Shown here: piece after piece, positions 1 through 6,361 of the stretch
Layout: each line of letters begins with the position of its first letter
How positions within the stretch are numbered: position 1 is the stretch's first letter
Assembly: GCA_030632225.1 (NCBI GenBank)
Contig: DAOVVF010000024.1
Coordinates: 1-6,983, forward strand
Direction of reading: 5' to 3'
Length of the DNA: 6,983 nt
Source of the DNA: Candidatus Parcubacteria bacterium
Lineage (GTDB): Bacteria; Patescibacteriota; Patescibacteriia; UBA1558; GWA2-36-10
Notes under the pieces: model-generated
Databases searched by the model: none
Told to the model about the DNA's origin: nothing
What the model saw: the letters and a program-made list of their open reading frames with translations, nothing else
Made by a program: the position numbers and the translations under genes

Positions 1-192
1 AGGACGAGAAGCTACTATACTATCTGGAGTACGCCCAATCATTTCTTTAGCTTCATCACCCACGGCCAGTACTTTTTTATCTAAAACAGATATTGCTACT
101 ACAGAAGGTTCATTAATAACAATACCTCTCTTAGGTATATATACTAGAGTGTAAGTTGTTCCTAAATCAATGCCTATTTTCTTGATAAACAT
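1..192 (-). CDS. Second MreB-family actin-like protein, N-terminal 64 codons only (cut by window edge)
   Basis: MreB-type actin homologues form ATP-dependent filaments beneath the cytoplasmic membrane and position wall synthesis. The 64 visible residues begin [11 protein letters not shown] and contain the phosphate-1 loop (GIDLGTTYT, residues 7-15), then [24 protein letters not shown] and SRP, matching block by block the N-terminus of the complete MreB encoded at 3785-4837. Two differences stand out. Only about six residues precede the GIDLG strand, against thirteen in the other copy, so the N-terminal amphipathic membrane helix seems absent. The loop reads GTTYT instead of GTANT. The ATG overlaps the greA stop as TAATG, indicating translational coupling. 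The reading frame is open to base 1, so the rest lies outside the window. It is clearly an MreB-family paralogue; whether it acts in elongation, like Mbl or MreBH of Bacillus, or elsewhere cannot be judged from this fragment. Confidence 0.9.
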   Translation of the reverse strand, partial: MFIKKIGIDLGTTYTLVYIPKRGIVINEPSVVAISVLDKKVLAVGDEAKEMIGRTPDSIVASRP

Positions 193-650
193 TATTCTAT
201 ATTTACTACCCTATACTTATTAACTCCAGCTGGTAATTCTACTTCCACTTCATCGCCAACTTTTTTACCTAACAAAGCTTCACCAATCGGGGATTCTAAA
301 GAAATTCTGCCGTTACTAGGATCTGCTTCTGTACTACCAACTATAGTAAGGTTTAAAGTAGCTCCATCTTTAGATACAGTTACTTTAGAGCCAACTCCCA
401 CTTCATCATTATTAGTATTCTCTTCAGCTATTTCACAAGTTTTGATTAAATGCTCTAATTCTAAAACACGGCCTTCAATAAAGGACTGTTCATCTTTAGC
501 CTGATGATATTCTGCATTCTCAGATAAATCACCAAGCTCTTTAGCTTGTCTAATACGTTCAGCTATTTCAGGCCTTTTCTTATGCTTAAGGTCTTCTAAC
601 TCTTTCTTTAGCTTATTAAGGCCTTTTTTTGTTAATATTTTATTTTCCAT
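192..650 (-). CDS. greA: Transcript cleavage/elongation factor GreA
   Basis: GreA enters the secondary channel of RNA polymerase and stimulates cleavage of the backtracked transcript end, rescuing stalled elongation complexes. The product has 152 residues, slightly under the usual 158 or so. The N-terminal antiparallel coiled coil spans about residues 5-75 and carries the family tip [10 protein letters not shown] at 40-49, with the acidic residues D41 and E44 that help hold the catalytic magnesium. The C-terminal FKBP-like domain (about 83-152) has the usual [20 protein letters not shown] region at 116-135. I chose the ATG at 650 because [14 protein letters not shown] matches the normal GreA start; an in-frame ATG at 707 would add 19 atypical residues and lie inside mrdA. 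The start is 19 bases after the mrdA stop with no obvious Shine-Dalgarno sequence. The stop overlaps the next gene's ATG. Its place inside a cell-wall operon probably reflects co-transcription rather than a direct wall role. Confidence 0.96.
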   Translation of the reverse strand: MENKILTKKGLNKLKKELEDLKHKKRPEIAERIRQAKELGDLSENAEYHQAKDEQSFIEGRVLELEHLIKTCEIAEENTNNDEVGVGSKVTVSKDGATLNLTIVGSTEADPSNGRISLESPIGEALLGKKVGDEVEVELPAGVNKYRVVNIE

Positions 651-669
651 ATTTATATAATTTAGCAGA

Positions 670-2568
670 TTATTGAGAAAAATACCACTCCATAAATTGT
701 CTAGCAATAGTTACAGCTAAGCCAATATCACCACCTTCTTCTGCTAAGACTATAATAGCTATTTTAGGATCATTATAAGGGGCAAAACCAGCAAACCAGG
801 AATGAGGCGCCTTATCACGCCTAAATTGAGCCGTACCAGTCTTACCAGCTACTTGAACAGGAACTGACTGCATACTTTGAGCAGTACCTATTCTAACTGT
901 ATCTCTTAAACTTCTGCGTATTATATCTACGTTATCAGAGGATATAATATTAGTCAAAGCAATGCTAGGCTGATATATTTCAGTACTATCTTCATACTTT
1001 ACTTCTTTAATTAAGTGAGGAATATATACTTCTCCATTATTAGCAAAGTAGGACATTAACATTAATCCTTGTAAAGGAGTAGCTGTTAAATAACCCTGTC
1101 CAATAGCTAAGTTATATGTATCTCCTAAAAACCATCTTTCCTCAAAAGTTTCCTGCTTCCAAGCTCTATTAGGTAAGAAGCCAGGAGCTTCAGAATTTAA
1201 ATCAATACCAGATAATTTTCCTAAACCAAACCTTTTAGCATAGTCTACTATTCTTTCTACGCCTAAACCTAAATCTAACCATTGATTATTACCACCGCCG
1301 ATAGTATAGAAATAAGTATTAACAGAATCAGCTAAAGCCCAATATATATTTGTTAGACCATGTCCTTTTCCCCTCCAGTCGGGAAAAAAACTATTACCAA
1401 TAGCAACACCTCCCGTACTATTAACTGTAAATCTTTCATCTATTAATTGCTCTTCTAAGGCTGCTGAAGCAACCACTGTCTTGAAAACAGAACCCAGGGG
1501 ATAAGTACCAGCTATTGTCCTGTTTAACAAAGGAGTATTAGGATCATTAATTATCTTGTCATAATCTTCTGTATTTAATACTGTCGTAAATATATTATTA
1601 TCATACTCAGGCAAAGAACTGATAGCTAATATACCACCGTCACTTACATCTAAAACAATAGCAGCCATCTTTGGTTTAGAATTTGCCCGAGAATTTCTAG
1701 ATAATATATTATGTAATTGTTCTTGGGCTTTACTATCAATTGTTAGTACTATATCCGTACCATCTAAGGGCTCTTTAAAAGCAATTATATTCTTTTCTCT
1801 AAATAAAGCATCTATTTCTACTTGTCTTACTCCATTATCACCTTTTAATATACTTTCATAAGTTAATTCAATACCTGTCTTACCTATTCTGTCATGATAG
1901 TGATATATTTCATTTATATCTTCTTCTGTTACAGAACCTAGATAACCTAATGTATGAGATAGTCCTAAATCAGGAAAATATTGTCTTCTAGATTCGTAAG
2001 AAACTTGTAAAGCAGGATACCGATCAGACATTACCATTAACTTAATAGCATCTTCATATGCTAAGCTTTCATAAACTAAAAATTTTTCTTCGCTATTAGA
2101 TTCTTCTATCTTTGTATCTAAATCCTCTCTTTCCATACCAATTGTTTCTACTATATTATTTAATAGTTCTTGCTTAGCTGATTCATCAGTTGGTAATAGT
2201 TCAGGTGTAAGATAAAGAAAAAAGTAAGAAACATTCTTTACTAATAAATTACCAAACCTATCATGTATTAAGCCACGATTAGCTGGTATAATATCAGATC
2301 TAATCCTATTACCTTCAGCAATATTTCTAAAGTCATTACCTTTAATTACTTGCAAGTAAAAAGATCTAGCTAAAAGAATAAATATAAATAAAGAGAATAT
2401 TAATAATAGGTTTCTAATTTTTTTGTTATCAAAAAACTTACCTAAACGGGAAGCCTTATCTAGAAATTTAAGATCTAGATGATCACCAACTTCTCTACCA
2501 CTGGTAAATCCTCCTACGTCATTATCTCTTACAGAACCTTCTTGTATTTTAAAGGGGTTGTCTTTCAT
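670..2568 (-). CDS. mrdA: Penicillin-binding protein 2 (peptidoglycan D,D-transpeptidase, elongasome)
   Basis: Class B penicillin-binding protein that cross-links peptidoglycan during lateral growth, normally with RodA. It has 632 residues, close to the family size. A cytoplasmic N-terminus of about 50 residues precedes a single membrane anchor (about 52-67). The periplasmic or extracellular dimerisation domain starts with RGLIHDRFGN (98-107). The transpeptidase domain (about 275-630) has all three active-site motifs: S360-V-F-K363 with the acyl-enzyme serine, S415-V-N417, and K576-T-G-T579, followed by WFAGFAPYNDPK (591-602). The overall pattern, including GSVFKTV and DWRGKGHG, is PBP2-like rather than FtsI-like, and the mreBCD context agrees. 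The ATG at 2568 overlaps the end of mreD by 20 bases; I see no strong ribosome-binding site, so coupling is likely. The N-terminal cytosolic tail is longer than in Escherichia coli PBP2. RodA, the usual partner, is not encoded in this window. Confidence 0.95.
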   Translation of the reverse strand: MKDNPFKIQEGSVRDNDVGGFTSGREVGDHLDLKFLDKASRLGKFFDNKKIRNLLLIFSLFIFILLARSFYLQVIKGNDFRNIAEGNRIRSDIIPANRGLIHDRFGNLLVKNVSYFFLYLTPELLPTDESAKQELLNNIVETIGMEREDLDTKIEESNSEEKFLVYESLAYEDAIKLMVMSDRYPALQVSYESRRQYFPDLGLSHTLGYLGSVTEEDINEIYHYHDRIGKTGIELTYESILKGDNGVRQVEIDALFREKNIIAFKEPLDGTDIVLTIDSKAQEQLHNILSRNSRANSKPKMAAIVLDVSDGGILAISSLPEYDNNIFTTVLNTEDYDKIINDPNTPLLNRTIAGTYPLGSVFKTVVASAALEEQLIDERFTVNSTGGVAIGNSFFPDWRGKGHGLTNIYWALADSVNTYFYTIGGGNNQWLDLGLGVERIVDYAKRFGLGKLSGIDLNSEAPGFLPNRAWKQETFEERWFLGDTYNLAIGQGYLTATPLQGLMLMSYFANNGEVYIPHLIKEVKYEDSTEIYQPSIALTNIISSDNVDIIRRSLRDTVRIGTAQSMQSVPVQVAGKTGTAQFRRDKAPHSWFAGFAPYNDPKIAIIVLAEEGGDIGLAVTIARQFMEWYFSQ

Positions 2569-3046
2569 GCTTTTTTACTACTAGATTATAATATACAACA
2601 TGCAAAAATATAGTAACTAAGATATTAATTATAATAGCCTTACCAATTAAAATCCATTGAGTACTAAAACTATATAAGTTCCAGTCAAAAATTAGATTAA
2701 AGAAATAATAAAAAAACCAAAATAAAAGGAATGATAAAGTAGTTAATAGTAAAATAGTTAATATATTTTTAGATGTTAATAATGTAGTTTGTAATGTTTT
2801 TAATATAAAAATAAGCACTATAAATATAATAGCATGCAAACCAAAAGCACCACTAAAAGAACTAATAAATAAACCAGCTACAGTAGCAAAAGTATAATAC
2901 AACCTTTGATCTTCAATATTGTAATAGACTAATAGTACTGCTATTAAGAATGGCTGAATATAATGCCAATCATTAGTATAAAAATTAAGCATCAGCCAAA
3001 CATAAACTGATACTAAAAAAATTAAAATTAAACTTAAATATTTCAT
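2549..3046 (-). CDS. mreD: MreD-like rod-shape-determining membrane protein
   Basis: A 165-residue, very hydrophobic protein between mreC and mrdA, the position MreD normally takes. MreD is a multi-span inner-membrane protein that with MreC helps link cytoplasmic MreB to PBP2 and RodA. About five to six membrane segments can be read: roughly 1-20, 27-43, 49-64, 66-83, 95-120 and 129-157. The stretch GLFISSFSGAFGLHAI (58-73) resembles the best conserved MreD block, a glycine followed by an aspartate, then SG, FG and a hydrophobic helix, although the usual aspartate appears to be serine here. MreD diverges strongly, so the call rests on size, topology, this weak motif and position. The ATG overlaps the mreC stop as ATGA, and the 3' end overlaps mrdA by 20 bases. 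A GGAG lies 13 bases before the ATG, rather far for a Shine-Dalgarno site. A different small membrane protein in this slot cannot be fully excluded. Confidence 0.82.
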   Translation of the reverse strand: MKYLSLILIFLVSVYVWLMLNFYTNDWHYIQPFLIAVLLVYYNIEDQRLYYTFATVAGLFISSFSGAFGLHAIIFIVLIFILKTLQTTLLTSKNILTILLLTTLSFLLFWFFYYFFNLIFDWNLYSFSTQWILIGKAIIINILVTIFLHVVYYNLVVKKHERQPL

Positions 3047-3783
3047 AAAGAAATAATAACTCCAACAATACCTAATGTATTATAATCTACTAAAGAAGAA
3101 ACAGAAGCATTCTTAAATAATTCTTCTTCAGAAAAATGTATATTCTCTATTTGTCCAATTATTAAACCTGCTGGTATCTTAGTATCTGCTCCAGCAGTAG
3201 TTACTAAATCTTTCTTCTTAAGTTCCTGCTCCTGAGGAATATAACTAAGGTTCATCCCTAAGCCTAAAATACCTGTTAAAACTCCTCCTATTTTCTGACT
3301 AGGTCCAATATTAACAGCTAATTTAGAAAAATTATCAGTTAATAATCTAAACTTAGCTGAATCAGGACTTACTTCTATTATCTTAGCAACTATAATTCCA
3401 TTATTAACTACCACAGCTTGTCCTTTAGCTAAACCTTCTTTTTGTCCAGCATTAATCATTACTATATTATTATTAACAGGATCTCTGCTAATAATATTAG
3501 TTAAGACTAATTGATAATTAGTTTTTTCCTTAAAATTTAGAAATTCTCTTAACTCTTCATTTTCTTTTTCTAACAAACGTAAATTACTATTTTCTACTAA
3601 TAGTTGCTGATAAACTGTTTCAATATCATTAGGCGGACTTAAAAGACTATTAGCAGCTTGTTGCGGTACTAAAGTACTTCTAAATAGGATTCCTAAATCA
3701 AAAATTTGGCCATTTTTTATTAAGACAAACAATAAAATAACAGCCAAAAAGAGAAAAAATACTTTTATATTCTGTTTAAACAT
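3043..3783 (-). CDS. mreC: Rod-shape-determining protein MreC
   Basis: MreC is a bitopic membrane protein whose extracytoplasmic domain binds and activates PBP2 in the elongasome. The 246-residue product has the family layout: a short cytoplasmic start, one membrane helix (about 6-24), a coiled coil (about 54-88, rich in leucine and glutamate) and a C-terminal beta domain (about 90-246). Typical pieces are SRDPVNNNIVMINAGQKEGL (99-118), LLTDNFSKLAV (147-157) and VTTAGADTKIPAGLIIGQI (194-212), which corresponds to the SGxxxxxPxGxxVG pattern of MreC. I chose the ATG at 3783, one base after the mreB TAG stop; an in-frame TTG at 3792 would add only three residues and overlap mreB. The stop overlaps the next ATG as ATGA. 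There is no convincing Shine-Dalgarno site, so initiation probably depends on ribosomes finishing mreB. Confidence 0.94.
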   Translation of the reverse strand: MFKQNIKVFFLFLAVILLFVLIKNGQIFDLGILFRSTLVPQQAANSLLSPPNDIETVYQQLLVENSNLRLLEKENEELREFLNFKEKTNYQLVLTNIISRDPVNNNIVMINAGQKEGLAKGQAVVVNNGIIVAKIIEVSPDSAKFRLLTDNFSKLAVNIGPSQKIGGVLTGILGLGMNLSYIPQEQELKKKDLVTTAGADTKIPAGLIIGQIENIHFSEEELFKNASVSSLVDYNTLGIVGVIISL

Positions 3784-3784
3784 A

Positions 3785-4837
3785 CTAACCAAATCCCATA
3801 TCCTTTGTTGATGGTAAAATTAATTCTCTTAAATTTTCTATATCATCTAATATCTTGCCTGTACCTCTGACTACTGTAGTTAAAGGTTCATCAGTAATAT
3901 GAACAGGCATTTTAGTTTCTGCAGCAATATATTTATCTAAACCTCTTAATAATGCACCGCCACCTGACAAGACCATACCACGTTGATATAAATCTGACAC
4001 CAATTCTGGTGGTGTATTTTCAATAGTAGCTTTTATATTATCAATTATTAATCTAACTGGTTTAATAATGGCTTCTCTGATATTAGCATCAGTAATTATT
4101 ATTTCTTTAGGTAAGCCTGTTAATAAATCTCTACCTCTCATAATAGTTTCTATAGGTTTATCTAAAGGTACAACAGAAGCTACTTGAATTTTAATCTTTT
4201 CAGCACTTCTTTCTCCTAATAATATATTAAACTTATCACGAGCATATTGAATAATTGCTTCATCAAATTTATCACCAGCTAGTTTTAATGATTTCCAAGA
4301 AACAATACCACCTAAAGAAATTACAGCTATCTCAGATGTACCTCCGCCAATATCTACTATCATATTACCAGAAGCCTCTTGAACTGGTAAGCCTGCTCCA
4401 ATAGCTGCAGCCATAGGTTCTTCAATAATTAGTACTTCAGAAGCACCAGCTCCCATAACAGCATCTTCTACAGCTTTTCTTTCTACTTCTGTTACATCTA
4501 GAGGAATAGCAATTACTATCCTTGGTCTAGGCATAAAAGCAAAAGACTCTCGATGAACTTTTTCAATAAAGTGCTTTAACATTTTTTCAGAAACTTCAAA
4601 ATCAGAAATAACTCCATCAATTAAAGGTCTAGTGACAGTTATATGAGCAGGAGTCTTGCCCATCATAATCTTAGCATCTTCTCCGACAGCTAATATCTTA
4701 TCATTACGATTATTAATAGCTACAACAGAGGGTTCATTAATAACTATGCCTTGATCTTTAACATAAACTAAAGTATTGGCAGTCCCTAAATCAACCCCCA
4801 TATCCTTGGAAAACTTTTTAAAAAAATTTCTTATCAT
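3785..4837 (-). CDS. mreB: Rod-shape-determining actin homologue MreB
   Basis: Bacterial actin that polymerises with ATP on the inner membrane face and guides the elongasome. The product has 350 residues, normal for MreB. Visible ATPase-fold elements are phosphate-1 GVDLGTANTLVY (14-25), the conserved IIEEPMAAAIGAG (137-149) with the catalytic-region glutamate E140, phosphate-2 VDIGGGTSEIAV (161-172) and the adenosine motif VLSGGGALLRGL (289-300). The N-terminal MIRNFFKKFSKD resembles the amphipathic membrane-binding helix of the Escherichia coli protein, and SFAFMPRPR (98-106) corresponds to the domain IA membrane loop. The gene heads a standard mreBCD-mrdA order. Its ATG overlaps the proS TAA as TAATG, and a weak AAAAGAG lies 11 bases upstream. 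The TAG stop is one base before mreC. This is the canonical copy; a partial paralogue lies at the left end of the window. Confidence 0.97.
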   Translation of the reverse strand: MIRNFFKKFSKDMGVDLGTANTLVYVKDQGIVINEPSVVAINNRNDKILAVGEDAKIMMGKTPAHITVTRPLIDGVISDFEVSEKMLKHFIEKVHRESFAFMPRPRIVIAIPLDVTEVERKAVEDAVMGAGASEVLIIEEPMAAAIGAGLPVQEASGNMIVDIGGGTSEIAVISLGGIVSWKSLKLAGDKFDEAIIQYARDKFNILLGERSAEKIKIQVASVVPLDKPIETIMRGRDLLTGLPKEIIITDANIREAIIKPVRLIIDNIKATIENTPPELVSDLYQRGMVLSGGGALLRGLDKYIAAETKMPVHITDEPLTTVVRGTGKILDDIENLRELILPSTKDMGFG

Positions 4838-6081
4838 TATTTGTAAAACTCTTTTATACTCTTAAGAATAGTTTGATAATCTCCCATAACCTTCTTATGA
4901 TCTGCTCTAAAGACTAGTTCTAAATCTTCTTTAGTTTCATTAACTATTAGCTGAAAACAAATACCTATTAAATCAGCATCTTTTAATTTCTTACCAAAGG
5001 AAATATCTCTGTCATCATATAGTACTTCAAAACCTGCTTTATTTAAATCATTATATATCTTCTCAACTCTTGCTTGTTTCTTAACATTTTTAGCAAAATT
5101 AAGCAAATGAATATGGTAGGGTGTAGTGGTTTTAGTCCATATTATACCATCTTTGTCATGAGAAGCTTCAACAATAGTACCCATAGCTCTACCTAAACCA
5201 ATACCATAGGATCCCATGATAACATCTTTCTTTTTCCCATCTTGATCAGTAAATTGTAGTCCCATAGAACTAGAATATTTATTACCTAATCTAAAGATAT
5301 TACCAGCTTCCACAGTTTTAGCTTCCGTAACCTTAGCACCACATTTAGGACACTTATCACCTTTTTTAATTTTAGCAATCTCAGCATTCTGAGCCCAAGC
5401 ACATTTATCACAAAGAATTGTTACATCTTCACCAGCTTCTGTTTTAACCATAAATTCATGAGAATATTCTTTACTCATATCACCACCAGAAGCTTCTACA
5501 GAAAAAGCTTCTAAGCCTAATCTCTTAAATATCTTTAAATAGGCTTCATGTGCTATTTGATAGAATTTATCTAAATCTGACTGACTAGTATGAAAACTAT
5601 ATAGATCTTTCATTTCAAACTCTCTACCACGGATGATACCAGACTTAACTCTTCTTTCATTACGGAACTTAGTTTGTATTTGATAAAGGTAAATAGGTAA
5701 ATCTTTGTAGGATTCAACATGCTTTTTAACAATATTAGTAATAGGTTCTTCATGAGTAGTAGCTAAACCTATTTCAGAGCCATGATTATCTCTAAATTGA
5801 TACATTATTTCTTCTAAACCATCCCAACGTTTAGTAGCGTCCCAAACTTCTTTAGATTGCAAAGCAGTCATTAACATTTCCTGACCATCTATCTTATTCA
5901 TTTCTTCTCTAATAATCTGCTCTATTTTCTGGTAAACTTTAAAACCTAGCGGTAAGTAATTATATACTCCCGCTATTTCTCTTTCAATAAAACTAGCTTT
6001 AGTTAATAACTCAGCATTAGTGCTTTTTTCATCTCGACTAACATCTTTTCTGGTTTTACCAAATAACTTTGTTTGTCTCAT
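4837..6081 (-). CDS. proS: Proline-tRNA ligase, short form without INS editing domain
   Basis: Charges tRNA-Pro with proline in the cytoplasm. The 414-residue class II synthetase shows motif 1 around YNYLPLGFKVYQKI (40-53), the TxE loop ATTHEEP (107-113), motif 2 FRNERRVKSGIIRGREFEM (139-157) and motif 3 MGSYGIGLGR (289-298). The anticodon-binding domain covers about 320-414, with LYDDRDISFGKKLKDADLIG at 354-373. It is the bacterial-type enzyme, but the editing insertion (INS, about 180 residues in Escherichia coli ProS, between motifs 2 and 3) is missing. In its place, after SHEFMV (207-212) and GEDV, is a short segment with two cysteine pairs, C224-x2-C227 and C244-x2-C247, a probable zinc knuckle. 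Removal of Ala-tRNA-Pro would then need a free-standing editor or be lacking. The ATG is four bases after the upstream stop, with no Shine-Dalgarno sequence; the stop overlaps mreB. Confidence 0.96.
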   Translation of the reverse strand: MRQTKLFGKTRKDVSRDEKSTNAELLTKASFIEREIAGVYNYLPLGFKVYQKIEQIIREEMNKIDGQEMLMTALQSKEVWDATKRWDGLEEIMYQFRDNHGSEIGLATTHEEPITNIVKKHVESYKDLPIYLYQIQTKFRNERRVKSGIIRGREFEMKDLYSFHTSQSDLDKFYQIAHEAYLKIFKRLGLEAFSVEASGGDMSKEYSHEFMVKTEAGEDVTILCDKCAWAQNAEIAKIKKGDKCPKCGAKVTEAKTVEAGNIFRLGNKYSSSMGLQFTDQDGKKKDVIMGSYGIGLGRAMGTIVEASHDKDGIIWTKTTTPYHIHLLNFAKNVKKQARVEKIYNDLNKAGFEVLYDDRDISFGKKLKDADLIGICFQLIVNETKEDLELVFRADHKKVMGDYQTILKSIKEFYK

Positions 6082-6085
6082 AATA

Positions 6086-6361
6086 TTAATCTAATTGTTT
6101 TAAAATTCTTTCTTTTTCCTGTTCTAATATATCTGTATCATATTCACCACTATGAGCTGTTTGTCCTTCATAGCAAGCTCCTTTCTGATCTAGATGTAAA
6201 GATATTTCTAAATTATCTTTCTTTTCTTTTAAATAGATATGAAAACGAGGAAACTTATTCCTAGACAATCTTTTAACATATCCTTTACCATGTATTTGAT
6301 AACCTAAACGTCTCATCAAATTAAGTGTAGTATATTTATTACTATCTATGTTAAAATTCAT
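6086..6361 (-). CDS. Small conserved-looking protein of unknown function (91 aa)
   Basis: No function recognised. The 91-residue product is soluble, without signal peptide or membrane helix. It opens with a basic segment (MRRLGY at 16-21, then KGYVKRLSRNKFPRF at 26-40), followed by an alternating hydrophobic pattern that reads as a beta hairpin (RFHIYLKEK at 39-47 and LEISLHLDQ at 51-59). Next comes a glycine/histidine segment, YEGQTAHSGEYD (64-75), and an acidic helix to the end. Histidines H41, H56 and H70, with D58 and E65, could form a site, but this is speculation. I recall similar small proteins with the HLDQ and AHSGEY pieces in Patescibacteria, but could not check. The gene is probably real: ATG overlaps the rseP stop as ATGA, the stop is four bases before proS, and composition matches the neighbours. 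A GGGGAGG lies 18 bases upstream, too distant to be a normal ribosome site. Confidence 0.82.
   Translation of the reverse strand: MNFNIDSNKYTTLNLMRRLGYQIHGKGYVKRLSRNKFPRFHIYLKEKKDNLEISLHLDQKGACYEGQTAHSGEYDTDILEQEKERILKQLD

Noticed and set aside
651..669. Promoter or terminator in the largest intergenic gap, between mrdA and greA
   Set aside because: Only 19 bases are present, with no inverted repeat and no room for paired -35 and -10 elements; AT-rich -10-like strings are expected by chance in this composition.
651..707. N-terminal extension of GreA from the ATG at 707
   Set aside because: The extra 19 residues are not GreA-like and overlap the end of mrdA; the ATG at 650 gives the standard GreA start.
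2549..3046. Low-complexity A/T tracts in mreD as a repeat or mobile-element remnant
   Set aside because: The skew follows from Ile, Leu, Phe and Lys codons in a membrane protein of an AT-rich genome; no direct or inverted repeat borders were seen.
3784..3792. TTG start for mreC three codons upstream
   Set aside because: The ATG at 3783 is a better start codon, sits one base after the mreB stop and gives a normal MreC N-terminus.
6073..6264. Plus-strand open frame of 63 codons
   Set aside because: It lies antisense to the 91-residue gene and the proS start, has low-complexity hydrophobic composition with no family resemblance, and all its neighbours are on the other strand.
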